A stretch of DNA of 64,000 nucleotides from Desulfobacterales bacterium (GTDB lineage: Bacteria > Desulfobacterota > Desulfobulbia > Desulfobulbales > JAGXFP01), in the NCBI GenBank assembly GCA_024637225.1, contig JAGXFP010000047.1, positions 1 through 64,000 of the forward strand, read 5' to 3'. Each line of letters starts with the position of its first letter. The stretch's first letter is position 1. Position numbers and translations under genes: made by a program. Of this stretch, positions 53,576-62,038 are shown piece after piece. The notes below the pieces were generated by a model that saw only the letters and a list, made by a program, of their open reading frames with translations, searched no databases and was not told the origin of the DNA.

Positions 53576-54368
53576 CCTCGCCGACTCTCCTGACAATACC
53601 GCGCTGGGAACTCCTGATAAATTCGACAAGGTGAAGGACCAGGGCGCAGTCGGAATATTCCTCCATGGTACGATCGAGAGCTTCCTTCAACAAAAGATCC
53701 TGGTTGAGAAAAATTATCTTGAAGGCGCCGCGCAGCTTTTTGATATCTTCGGCGGAGACCCCGTTTCTCTTGAGACCGATGTGATTGATCCCGGAGACCC
53801 GCATCTGGTTTCTGGTTCCGGCGACGATCATATAAGGCGGCACGTCCTTGGCAACCCCCGATACGCCGCCGACATAGGAATAAGTTCCGATTCTGGAAAA
53901 CTGGTGGACCCCGACGTGGCCGCCTAGGCTTGCCATATCCTCGATGACGACATGGCCGCCCAGGGTGCCGCCGTTGGCGATGATAATATGATTGCCCAGT
54001 ATGCAGTCATGGGCCACGTGACTGTATCCCATCAGCATGTTGTCATCGCCGATCACGGTCTCGCCACGGCCCTGCACGGTGCCGCGGTGGATGGAGACAT
54101 ACTCTCTAATCAGGTTATTATTGCCGATCAGGACCGTGGTCGGTTCGTTTTTATAACTGAGATCCTGGGGGGGACCGCCGATAATGGTAAAAGGACCGAT
54201 CTTGTTGCCGAAACCGATCTCGGTTATACCCTGAATAACGGCATGGGCGCCGATCTCCGTATCCGCGCCGATTTTGACCCCTTTCTCGACAACCGCATAC
54301 GGACCGACAATAACCGTGGAGTCCAGTTCCGCCTCGGAGTCGATAACCGCAGTTTGATGGATATTCAT
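53568..54368 (-). CDS. lpxA: UDP-N-acetylglucosamine acyltransferase LpxA
   Basis: First step of lipid A synthesis. The 266-residue protein has the left-handed beta-helix hexapeptide repeats (IGADTEIGAHAVI, IGNNNLIREYVSIHRGT), the catalytic histidine region (MGYSHVAHDCILGNHIII), GGHVGVHQF and a C-terminal helical domain. It lies between fabZ and lpxI in the usual leftward order. The 155-bp gap after fabZ, unusual for this operon, is filled by a decayed repeat B. Confidence 0.96.
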   Translation of the reverse strand: MNIHQTAVIDSEAELDSTVIVGPYAVVEKGVKIGADTEIGAHAVIQGITEIGFGNKIGPFTIIGGPPQDLSYKNEPTTVLIGNNNLIREYVSIHRGTVQGRGETVIGDDNMLMGYSHVAHDCILGNHIIIANGGTLGGHVVIEDMASLGGHVGVHQFSRIGTYSYVGGVSGVAKDVPPYMIVAGTRNQMRVSGINHIGLKRNGVSAEDIKKLRGAFKIIFLNQDLLLKEALDRTMEEYSDCALVLHLVEFIRSSQRGIVRRVGEDE

Positions 54369-54429
54369 TAATAATTCCGATTTCGTTGATGATTATTGCG
54401 ACCCTGTCAGTAGATCAGAGTCCCTTTAG

Positions 54430-54544
54430 AGTAGCTCTAGCTCCGGCGTTACTGCCCATTATCTCGTCATTACAACGTACCGGAGCAGGCTTCATTCCTA
54501 GAAATTCGCGCACCATGGACAAGTTAACCAAAAGAGGCCATCAA
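54430..54544 (-). repeat. repeat family B, decayed copy 4
   Basis: On the minus strand TTGATGGCCTCTTTTGG, GCGCGAATTTC-AGGAATGAAGC, TGTAATGACGAGATAA and GTAACGCCGGAGCT match family B with many substitutions. Its outer end overlaps the last codons of fabZ. It looks older than copies 1-3. Confidence 0.7.
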
Positions 54545-54967
54545 GTTGGCTTCGGCGGCAAGTTGCTCATCGACGAAGGCCTTGGCACTGAATTTATATA
54601 TCTTACCCTTGCGCCGCACCACATCGGCTTTAATTATCAATTGGTCGCCGGGAATCACCTTGCGTCTGAAACGGACATTATCCAGGCCGGCAAAATAAAC
54701 CAGATCTCCCTCGAACCTGTCTTTATCAGTCAGATAAGCCAATATCCCCCCCACCTGAGCCATGCTTTCCAGAATCAAAACGCCGGGCATGATCGGGTCA
54801 GTGGGGAAATGGCCCTGAAAGAACGGCTCGTTGATGCTGACGTTTTTCAACCCCACGGCCCGATCTCCCAATTTCAGCTCGATAATTCTATCGACCAGGA
54901 CAAAGGGGTAACGATGGGGCAGAAGTTTAAGAATCTCTTTAATATCAATTTGATCATTGTAGTTCAT
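54524..54967 (-). CDS. fabZ: 3-hydroxyacyl-ACP dehydratase FabZ
   Basis: Dehydrates beta-hydroxyacyl-ACP in fatty acid synthesis and competes with LpxA/LpxD for hydroxyacyl chains. The 147-residue hotdog protein has LLPHRYPFVLVDRI (catalytic His), GHFPTDPIMPGVLILESMAQVGG (catalytic Glu/Asp region) and KFSAKAFVDEQLAAEA. The final residues LMASFG and the stop fall in the decayed repeat B, so the C-terminus may have been reset by the insertion. AGGAGA is 12 bases upstream of the ATG, a long spacing. Confidence 0.95.
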   Translation of the reverse strand: MNYNDQIDIKEILKLLPHRYPFVLVDRIIELKLGDRAVGLKNVSINEPFFQGHFPTDPIMPGVLILESMAQVGGILAYLTDKDRFEGDLVYFAGLDNVRFRRKVIPGDQLIIKADVVRRKGKIYKFSAKAFVDEQLAAEANLMASFG

Positions 54968-55152
54968 AGCTGTCTCGACTCTCCTTCGTGCAAGATGGCG
55001 CCAAATTGGTAATGGTTTAGCTTGAACCAGTTATCGACCGACTGAAGGGCAAGGGGTGAAATTCTCCACCGCGATCACGGTCAAGCAAACAAGTTATTAC
55101 AGGTTGACAAGGGCAAATTACCCGATAGACGTCACCGATTAAACCTGGAGAA

Positions 55153-56199
55153 TCATTTATCGGCCGATTTTTTCTCAGACAATTCCTGAAGTTTTTTTCG
55201 CAATTCCCGAACTTCCTTGGCCAGGTCGGGAAGCTTCTGGAACAAGGCCGCGGCCCGCAGCCATTTCCTATGGGAAAAGGCCGGAAAACCGGCGACCACG
55301 GCACCATCCTCCTGATCATTCATAACCCCGGCCTTGCCGGCCATGGTCACCCTGTTGCCGATCTTGAGATGTCCATTGACCGCCACCTTGCCGCCCATGA
55401 TCACGCCGTTGCCAAGGGTGGTGCTGCCGGCGATACCGGATTGGGAGACTATAATCGAGTCCTCACCTATTTCGACGTTATGGGCGATCTGGACAAGGTT
55501 ATCAATTTTGGTGCCGCGCTTGATCCAGGTCCGTCCGAAGGTACCGCGATCGACACAAACATTGGCGCCGATCTCAACATCGTCATCCACCTGGACATAA
55601 CCGACATGGGGTTTCTTAAGATGCCGGCCGGCACGATCATGGGCATAGCCGAAACCATCACTGCCGACCACGGCGCCGCTGTGAATTATGACCCGGTCTC
55701 CGATGACACTGCCGTCAAGAATGGTGACGTTGGGATGAAGCAGCACATCCGAACCGATCTTGACGTCAGCGCCGATAACCACGCCGGCCCTGATCTCAAC
55801 CCGGTGACCCAACTCGACCCGATCGCCGATCACTACCAGGGGGGCGACCGCGACTGCTCCGGCTATCGAACATCCCTCGCCGACAACGGCTTTGGGATCT
55901 ATCCCCGCGTCGACGAAATCCTGATGGAGAAGATGATGGTGAATAACCGTCGCGGCCCAGGCCGGATCTGAAACCTTGATAACCGGCAAGGAAAGTTGAC
56001 CCGCGTCCAAGGGCACGATCAGCGCCGAAGCGGAGCATTCCGCCGCCGCCGTCATCTTGCGAATGTCATCGATGTAGGCAAGCTGACCGGCTCCGGCGCC
56101 GGCAAGATCGGCCAGCCCATCAACCGCCACGTCTTCACCGCGCCATTCACCATCGACCATTGCGGCCAGTTCGGAAATATTTACCTTTCGTTTATTCAT
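55153..56199 (-). CDS. lpxD: UDP-3-O-acylglucosamine N-acyltransferase LpxD
   Basis: Third step of lipid A synthesis. The 348-residue product has the N-terminal uridine-binding domain (~1-100), many hexapeptide repeats (VIGDRVELGHRVEIRAGVVI), the active-site AHNVEIGEDSIIVSQSGIAGS and a C-terminal helix. The last ~30 residues are a charged helix. The ATG at 56199 follows a weak AAGTG. It opens the envelope operon; a 185-bp gap with no feature I can name precedes fabZ. Confidence 0.96.
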   Translation of the reverse strand: MNKRKVNISELAAMVDGEWRGEDVAVDGLADLAGAGAGQLAYIDDIRKMTAAAECSASALIVPLDAGQLSLPVIKVSDPAWAATVIHHHLLHQDFVDAGIDPKAVVGEGCSIAGAVAVAPLVVIGDRVELGHRVEIRAGVVIGADVKIGSDVLLHPNVTILDGSVIGDRVIIHSGAVVGSDGFGYAHDRAGRHLKKPHVGYVQVDDDVEIGANVCVDRGTFGRTWIKRGTKIDNLVQIAHNVEIGEDSIIVSQSGIAGSTTLGNGVIMGGKVAVNGHLKIGNRVTMAGKAGVMNDQEDGAVVAGFPAFSHRKWLRAAALFQKLPDLAKEVRELRKKLQELSEKKSADK

Positions 56200-56338
56200 C
56201 ACTTATTACGATTGCGATTTCCGGAGGAGAATATTTTCAAAAAAAAAAAAGCTGATCTCCCTGCCGGAAGGGAAACCAACCCGTTCGATCAAAACCGGAA
56301 GACATTGCAGCCATCGGTCCGCGTCCCCCTGCCCATTG

Positions 56339-56626
56339 CTATCTGTTATTATTAATCCTCTCTCTCAAGATGCCGGAAGGTTTAAATGTTACAACCCGGC
56401 GAGCCGTTAGAACCAGTTCTTTCCCGGTCTGGGGATTTCGCCCGCGGCGGGATTTTTTTCTTTTGATATTGAATTTGCCGAATCCGCTGATCAAGAGGTC
56501 CTCACCTTCCACCAGGCAATCCTTGGCGATCTTCAGGAAAGTCTCGACCACTTCGGTGGCCCGCGCCTTGGTCAGATCATGTTTTTGATAAACTTTTTGG
56601 ACAAGATCAGCTTTGGTAATGGTCAT
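56339..56626 (-). CDS. IHF-alpha/HU-family DNA-bending protein
   Basis: A 95-residue nucleoid protein. MTITKADLVQKVYQKHDLTKARATEVVETF and the beta-arm GFGKFNIKRKKSRRGRNPQTGKEL define the HU/IHF fold; RRGRNPQTG is the conserved DNA-contacting arm tip. The sequence looks closer to IHF-alpha than to HU, so ihfA is probable. AAGGTGGAG precedes the ATG. It is isolated between lpxD and pilC, both on the same strand. Confidence 0.9.
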   Translation of the reverse strand: MTITKADLVQKVYQKHDLTKARATEVVETFLKIAKDCLVEGEDLLISGFGKFNIKRKKSRRGRNPQTGKELVLTARRVVTFKPSGILRERINNNR

Positions 56627-56741
56627 ACTCCACCTTTGTCTTGAAAAAACCGTCTCAGATAAATCTTAAAATATGCTTTCCGCCCGGCTTTGCAGAAGCA
56701 ACCGGTTACCCAAAGGTCTCTTGCCTCGAATCATCCTGCTT

Positions 56742-57950
56742 TCAACCAACCACTTCACCCATCTTGAAGATCGGCAGATACATCGCAACCACCAGACCAC
56801 CAACCATGCCGCCGAGAAAGACCATCATGAAAGGCTCGATCATGGCCGTCATGTTTTCCACGGCCTGATCGACTTCTTCATCGTAGAAATCAGCGATTTT
56901 TTCAAGCATTGCATCGAGGGCGCCGGTGGCCTCGCCGACCCCGATCATCTGCACTACCATCGGCGGGAATATCCCCGTTTCCTCGAGTGGTTCGGCAATG
57001 GTGCGTCCCTCGCTGATGCTGTCGGAAACCCGGACAACCGCGGTTTCAATGACTCGATTGCCTGCCGTTTTCCCGACGACGCTCAACGCCTCCAGAATCG
57101 GCACTCCGCTCTGCAACATTGTTCCCAGGGTTCTGGTGAACTTAGCAACCGAGACCTTCATGATCAATTCCCCGAAAACAGGCAATTTCAAAGAAAGGGC
57201 ATCAACATTCTGTTCGCCCTTATCGGTGCTTTTATACTTTTTAAAGATGAAGGAGATAAGCACCGCTCCCATGATAATGTAGAGGATCTTGGATTTGACA
57301 AAATTGCTCATGGCCACAACGATCTGGGTCGGCACGGGCAGGGCCGCCCCGAAGTCGGCGAACATCGACTCAAAAGTCGGGACTACGAAGATCAGGATAA
57401 CCCCGAGAATCACCACCGAAATGGCGAGACAAATAACCGGATAGGTAAAAGCACCCTTGACTTTCTTTTTCAGGTTCATGGCCTTTTCCATGAACTCGGC
57501 AAGACGGCCCAGGATGATGTCGAGAATACCGCCGATCTCACCGGCCTCGACCATATTGCAGAAAAGAGTATCAAAGATCTTCGGATGCTTTTTCATCGCA
57601 TCTGCAAAAGTGGTCCCGGTTTCCACGTCCGCCTTGATATCCCGCAAGGCCTGCTTGAAGGTCGGATTATCCTGCTGGTTGGAGAGGATTTCCAAACTCT
57701 GGACCAAGGGAAGACCGGCATCGATCATTGTCGATAACTGGCGGGTGAAAATGACCACATCCCGGCCGGTTACCTTGGGCTGAAAGAAAGAAATCCCCGC
57801 CAGAATGTCTTTAGGTTGCTCCTTGACCGAAGAGGGGGATATTCTGATTTTTTTCAGGTAAGCGTATACAGCGGCTTCGTCATGGGCCTCATGCTTGCCA
57901 TTTCGTTTATCGCCGTATGAATTCTTCCCTTTCCATATGTATACAGGCAT
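56742..57950 (-). CDS. pilC: type IV pilus inner-membrane platform protein PilC
   Basis: Polytopic platform protein of type IV pilus (or type II secretion GspF) assembly. The 402-residue protein has two homologous GspF domains (DVVIFTRQLSTMIDAGLPLVQSLEIL at ~65; KFTRTLGTMLQSGVPILEALSVV at ~270) and about three transmembrane helices (~167-187, ~215-235, ~380-400). GGAGGAG eight bases upstream fixes the ATG at 57950. No other pil genes are in the window, so pilB/pilT probably lie elsewhere. Confidence 0.93.
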   Translation of the reverse strand: MPVYIWKGKNSYGDKRNGKHEAHDEAAVYAYLKKIRISPSSVKEQPKDILAGISFFQPKVTGRDVVIFTRQLSTMIDAGLPLVQSLEILSNQQDNPTFKQALRDIKADVETGTTFADAMKKHPKIFDTLFCNMVEAGEIGGILDIILGRLAEFMEKAMNLKKKVKGAFTYPVICLAISVVILGVILIFVVPTFESMFADFGAALPVPTQIVVAMSNFVKSKILYIIMGAVLISFIFKKYKSTDKGEQNVDALSLKLPVFGELIMKVSVAKFTRTLGTMLQSGVPILEALSVVGKTAGNRVIETAVVRVSDSISEGRTIAEPLEETGIFPPMVVQMIGVGEATGALDAMLEKIADFYDEEVDQAVENMTAMIEPFMMVFLGGMVGGLVVAMYLPIFKMGEVVG

Positions 57951-58473
57951 TCCGAGAACTCCTCCACCAAATGGGGCATGAGTCAACCATGAAAATCTGC
58001 CCCGCCGGGCCGGATATCAGCAGTTTTTTTCAGCAAAGATGCTTTCCGCTACAACATCAACGGACATTAAAATAAAATTACATATTTTCTATAAAGTAAT
58101 AACTAATTAAAATCAATAGAATATTTGGGCTAACCGGGCCGCGGGAAACCCAAAATGTCCCTTTCGGAACAGGCTCCGCCAGACATTACTCAAATAGCGA
58201 ATAGCGGAAATCATCTGAATAAAAACCATAATTCTCGAATCGATCAGCGTTTGAGAAAAGATCAAATGCAAGGAGGTGACGATATTGAATTCCTGTCTCG
58301 AATAAAACCTCTCTTTAATCTCATTAATTTTCTTGATCGCGAGTTAAGTACGATCATGACCCGAACGCAGCTTTTTATTGACTTTAATTAATTTTTCATT
58401 TAGAAAGTGTCGTTTCTATAAGTAAAATCATAACGTTCCTCATCGAATACAAACTAAACCAGGAGGTTTGATA
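57951..58473. other. AT-rich gap upstream of the PxxKW gene
   Basis: No firm gene. A 78-codon plus frame at 58155 has no ribosome site and no family match. AAGGAGGTGACGAT at 58270-58283 is a very good ribosome-binding sequence, but it is followed only by a seven-codon TTG-start frame. The 58080-58130 stretch is AT-rich and could hold promoters for pilC and the PxxKW gene. Confidence 0.4.
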
Positions 58474-58752
58474 ATGGCTGGAGCGAAAGCCAAAAAGGGC
58501 AATAAGATCTCGGAAGAAGCCCTTGCCAGATATAACAGCGGCCTCTTCAATCCGATCATCGATAAGTGTGAAGGATGCGAGAGAATAGTTGAAGTTAATG
58601 AAACCAGGTATTGCCGGACCTATCCGATGCCTGAAGTTAAATGGAAAAATGGGATTTGCAATTTCGCCACCCATGTGAAACCGGAAACCATCACAACCAC
58701 GATAAAGATAAATCCCCTGAAGGCCTCGAAACGAGCCGCGGGTAAAAAATAA
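58474..58752 (+). CDS. PxxKW-family cysteine-rich small protein
   Basis: A 92-residue protein. The central DKCEGCERIV, YCRTYPMPEVKW and GICNFATH hold four cysteines and the P-x-x-K-W motif that names this delta-proteobacterial family; the termini are lysine-rich. The four Cys could bind zinc or an Fe-S centre, but this is inferred. AGGAGG seven bases before the ATG and a strong terminator downstream suggest a well-expressed single-gene unit. Function unknown. Confidence 0.85.
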   Translation: MAGAKAKKGNKISEEALARYNSGLFNPIIDKCEGCERIVEVNETRYCRTYPMPEVKWKNGICNFATHVKPETITTTIKINPLKASKRAAGKK

Positions 58753-58855
58753 TCGCGGTAAAAAAAGTCAGCGCCAAGGCATGATTAATTCTTGCCTGGC
58801 TGACCCGATGAGTTGCGCGACTTTATCAAATTTAAAGATTATCGCTTTAACGTTG

Positions 58856-58889
58856 CCCCCGGAACCCAAAAGTTCCGGGGGTTTTTTTT
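58856..58889 (+). terminator. strong rho-independent terminator after the PxxKW gene
   Basis: CCCCCGGAAC and GTTCCGGGGG form a perfect 10-bp stem with a 6-base loop, followed by eight T. Confidence 0.93.
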
Positions 58890-58975
58890 ATTCCTCATTT
58901 GATAAGTTTCTGCTGCCCAATATTCACAAGCCGGTCGATATATACCGAGCCGCGAATGCCGAGGAAATATCAGGA

Positions 58976-59572
58976 CTAATTCGCCTTGGGATACAACATG
59001 CTCAGAATATGCTCGTCCATCATAATTTCGCGGAACCTTTCGTAATTGGCCACAAAATCCTTGGGTGGATTGTCGCTGTTCATAATCTCTTCCGCGGCGC
59101 TTGCCAATATCTCCGGAGATTTTTCCTTGACGGCATGAAACACCCTGTCGATCACCAACAGAGGATTCTTCTCGTAAGGGGGCGGAACCTTGGTCATGGC
59201 TAGAACCGCCTGCTCTTCGGAAATTGTCCGCAAAAGCCCGAATAGCCTGGGGATATCATATATTTCGGCGCACTCGACCATCAAGAGAAGATCACTGGCC
59301 TTGACATTGTCCAGCAGATCCCGCAGCACATCGCCGGCAACGGAAGTGGTTCCACTCTCCTTGCCGCCGGCATTGCCGTCAAGGAGCAAACTGATATAAG
59401 GCGTCAATTCCCGGCAGGTCAGCAATCCTCTTTTTTCTTTGTTTTTAGAAGATCTCAATCTGGACAGGCGATCTACCAGCCATTCCAGTTGCATCTCCGG
59501 ACTTTGGGCCACAAACGGCAGGGAATTTTCATACCATTTTCGCCCCGTCGATCCTTTCCTAACCTTATCCAT
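58976..59572 (-). CDS. hypothetical cytosolic protein
   Basis: A 198-residue soluble protein of no family I recognise. It is mostly helical by composition; a segment ~LLDNVKASDLLLMVECAEIYDIPRLFGLLRT may form a repeat-like helical hairpin. GGAGGAAAG before the ATG at 59572 decides the start; the 356-codon track version runs into the divergent neighbour. It is divergent from the next gene with 193 bp between starts, so they may share regulation. Confidence 0.72.
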   Translation of the reverse strand: MDKVRKGSTGRKWYENSLPFVAQSPEMQLEWLVDRLSRLRSSKNKEKRGLLTCRELTPYISLLLDGNAGGKESGTTSVAGDVLRDLLDNVKASDLLLMVECAEIYDIPRLFGLLRTISEEQAVLAMTKVPPPYEKNPLLVIDRVFHAVKEKSPEILASAAEEIMNSDNPPKDFVANYERFREIMMDEHILSMLYPKAN

Positions 59573-59765
59573 TCTCTTTCCTCCAGGATCCGCCCAGATT
59601 TCGCGGTTTCCGATTTCATTTGAACTGTGAAGCGGAGCATGATAAGTTATAACATCAGCTAGGCGCTCAACGGGTAGAAACTCTGTTTCAGGGGCTCCCG
59701 CTTGAAGCCCGGTGCCCGAAACCGCGTGCCGATTCTCTCGCAAACGAGTACAGATATAACAATAA

Positions 59766-60698
59766 ATGCCGAAAAAACCACAAAAACAGTCTTCCCTGAA
59801 AACGCCGTTGATAGTGTTGAGTATTCTGGCACTCATCCTTGGCCTGACCTTTTTTCTAAACAAGGATTTCCTGAGCGGCATTTTTTCGTACAAGGAGATT
59901 GAAAAGGAAAAACAGGAACTTGAGGAAAAGGTCGTTACCCTTGAAAAACAGATCGAAGAGCTGACGGAACCCCCGTCCCAAGCTGTGACCGTACCGGAGG
60001 AAAAGGAAGTTGTCACCCCCGCCGCAATGGATTTCAGCAACAGCACCTGTGAAGAGCTGGATCAAAAAATCCAGGAATTTTTCAACTATCTGGACAGCCA
60101 GCCATACATCGCTTCTTATAATCTCGAAAAAGGCTCTCGCGCCCACTTCAAAGAAATAATCGAAAAGTTACTGGATAACCCACCCATAGTCGCCCGGGAA
60201 ACCGACAGCCTTTTTACGATTCTCACCAACACCGCCCATTTTTACAGGATACTCGGCAAAAACAATGTCCTGATGATCCGCGAGATGATTATCCGGGAAG
60301 CCGACATTCTGGAAGCAACCTTCGCCCTCTTTCATCAATGGTCCCGCGTCGGCAGCCAGTGCCGGGATGTCCAAACCGAAATCAGGCTGCCCCTGCCAAA
60401 GTTATACGAATATGCCGGATTTTTCCTGAATACCCTTGGCGGTCAATCCTATCTCTTCAGGCGCACTCCCCATATCCGGCTGCTGATCAAATATTACAGT
60501 GTCATGGTGATCGATCGGGCCAACGCAGAGGTAGTCAACCGCTACGGCATCGACATCGTTCCCCACCTCGAATCCCTTTTAAATGAGATGGAAATCAGCG
60601 AAACAATGGTCTACAAGGAACAATACCTGCGGAAATTACGCGAGCTGCAAAACAAATACCAAACCTATTATGAAGAACGGGAAGCTCCCGGGGGCTGA
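59766..60698 (+). CDS. hypothetical membrane-anchored coiled-coil protein
   Basis: A 310-residue protein. One TM helix (~14-31) is followed by a coiled coil (~43-70, EKEKQELEEKVVTLEKQIEELTE) and a helical domain (~90-300). Two cysteines (TCEELDQ; SQCRD) might pair in the periplasm. No family recognised. Downstream, CCTCTC-AAAG-CGAGAGG forms a short hairpin without a T run. A periplasmic or envelope scaffold role is possible only as a guess. Confidence 0.72.
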   Translation: MPKKPQKQSSLKTPLIVLSILALILGLTFFLNKDFLSGIFSYKEIEKEKQELEEKVVTLEKQIEELTEPPSQAVTVPEEKEVVTPAAMDFSNSTCEELDQKIQEFFNYLDSQPYIASYNLEKGSRAHFKEIIEKLLDNPPIVARETDSLFTILTNTAHFYRILGKNNVLMIREMIIREADILEATFALFHQWSRVGSQCRDVQTEIRLPLPKLYEYAGFFLNTLGGQSYLFRRTPHIRLLIKYYSVMVIDRANAEVVNRYGIDIVPHLESLLNEMEISETMVYKEQYLRKLRELQNKYQTYYEEREAPGG

Positions 60699-60924
60699 CG
60701 CCGGCCTCTCAAAGCGAGAGGTCTAGTCAGGGAAGAGATGAAATCGGCCGCTAACCCTTGACTTTTACTTTCCACCTGCACTTATATTTTAGTTCTCGCC
60801 CTACCCTTCACTCGCCCTCCAAACCCCTCACCAACCTTGCGCACAATAAAAAAATGATTATTATGTGATGATTCACTCAACACCAATTCGACTATCAAAC
60901 CGTGCCTTCCGAAGGAGCATTATA

Positions 60925-61644
60925 ATGCGCAACCATTTCCAGCAACAACAGGCCTTCCCCGCCAGTCATAGCGCCTCTCAGGCTTCGACCATCTTCCTGG
61001 CCAAAGTTTTCAACTGGATGGCGATCGGCCTGGGCCTTACCGCTATCGTGGCTTTCTGGGTGACAAACTCAGCCGCCGCCCAGAATATGATTTTCAGCAA
61101 CAAGATGGTATTCTACGGCCTGATATTCGGCGAGCTCGGCATGGTTATTTACCTGTCCGCCCGGATTGAACGCATAACCGCCGCACGGGCCACCCTGCTG
61201 TTTCTCCTCTACTCCGCCTTAAACGGGGCCACCCTCTCGGCCGTCCTCCTCATTTACACCGCCGCCTCGGTCGCCAGCGCCTTTCTTGTGGCAGCCGGCA
61301 TGTTCGGGGCCATGGCTATTTACGGCACCGTCACCAAGAAAGATCTGAGCAGCATGGGCTCATTCATGTTCATGGGGTTGATCGGAATGATCATTGCCTC
61401 GGTGGTCAATATGTTCATGGGCAGCGCCATGATATCCTGGATTGTCTCGGCCATCGGAGTAGTGGTCTTTACCGGCTTGACCGCCTACGATGTTCAGAAG
61501 ATATCGAAATACGGAGCCGGGGGCATCCTGGAAAACGGCGAGGCGGCTATTAAAAAAGGGGCGATCATGGGAGCCCTGACCCTCTATCTTGACTTTATCA
61601 ACTTGTTCCTGAGTCTATTGAGGCTGATGGGGGATCGCCGCTGA
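60925..61644 (+). CDS. Bax inhibitor-1/YccA family membrane protein
   Basis: A 239-residue inner-membrane protein with seven hydrophobic segments. FLAKVFNWMAIGLGLTAIVAFWV, SALNGATLSAVLLIYT, TAYDVQKISKYGAGG and the C-terminal LTLYLDFINLFLSLLRLMGDRR are typical of the BI-1 family. Bacterial BI-1 proteins can conduct calcium in a pH-dependent manner; some (YccA) interact with FtsH. The ATG at 60925 has AAGGAG upstream; the track's first 20 codons are non-coding. Monocistronic. Confidence 0.93.
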   Translation: MRNHFQQQQAFPASHSASQASTIFLAKVFNWMAIGLGLTAIVAFWVTNSAAAQNMIFSNKMVFYGLIFGELGMVIYLSARIERITAARATLLFLLYSALNGATLSAVLLIYTAASVASAFLVAAGMFGAMAIYGTVTKKDLSSMGSFMFMGLIGMIIASVVNMFMGSAMISWIVSAIGVVVFTGLTAYDVQKISKYGAGGILENGEAAIKKGAIMGALTLYLDFINLFLSLLRLMGDRR

Positions 61645-61655
61645 ATTGATTAAGG

Positions 61656-61818
61656 GTAAGCGATCACAGGGTACCGAATCTGCTATGTTATCGACCTGCT
61701 CATCTCATGTGCATCAGTACAAATCGTGCAGGCCGATGCCTTGCATCTCTGGCACCCTGTAATCGCTTACTGCTGGGAGATTGGCCAATCCTGGGCGACT
61801 TACCCCAAGACAGCTTAC
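61656..61818 (+). repeat. repeat family C, intergenic copy
   Basis: A 163-bp element, GTAAGCGATCACAGGGT ... CACCCTGTAATCGCTTAC ... GACAGCTTAC, with the inner pair ATCGACCTGC/GCAGGCCGAT. It closely matches the copy in the AmgK-like gene. It lies 12 bp after the BI-1 stop. Confidence 0.88.
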
Positions 61819-62038
61819 GATTAACGGGTTATCCCGAAAAAGCGGGCAACTCCGGCGGACCGGATAAACGGGAACCTGAATCAGTAAAGGTATTGGGAAC
61901 CCGCACGGATTCGGGAATATTTTTCAATCTCCCTGCCTGCCCCGCTATTTCCTCGGAACTCGGCAACCGCCCTGACTTCCTTCATTACCCAAACAGCCAG
62001 GCCAGGTCATTCAAGTGGAGTATTCAGCAGAACAGCAT
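61819..62038. other. gap between repeat C and the FGE-fold gene
   Basis: Nothing beyond weak frames is seen. A 127-codon frame (61707-62090) starts inside repeat C and lacks a ribosome site, so it is not called. Confidence 0.4.

Noticed and set aside
58155-58391. 78-codon plus frame before the PxxKW gene
   Set aside because: No ribosome site at its start, low-complexity content, no match. The good AAGGAGG inside it does not lead into a useful frame.
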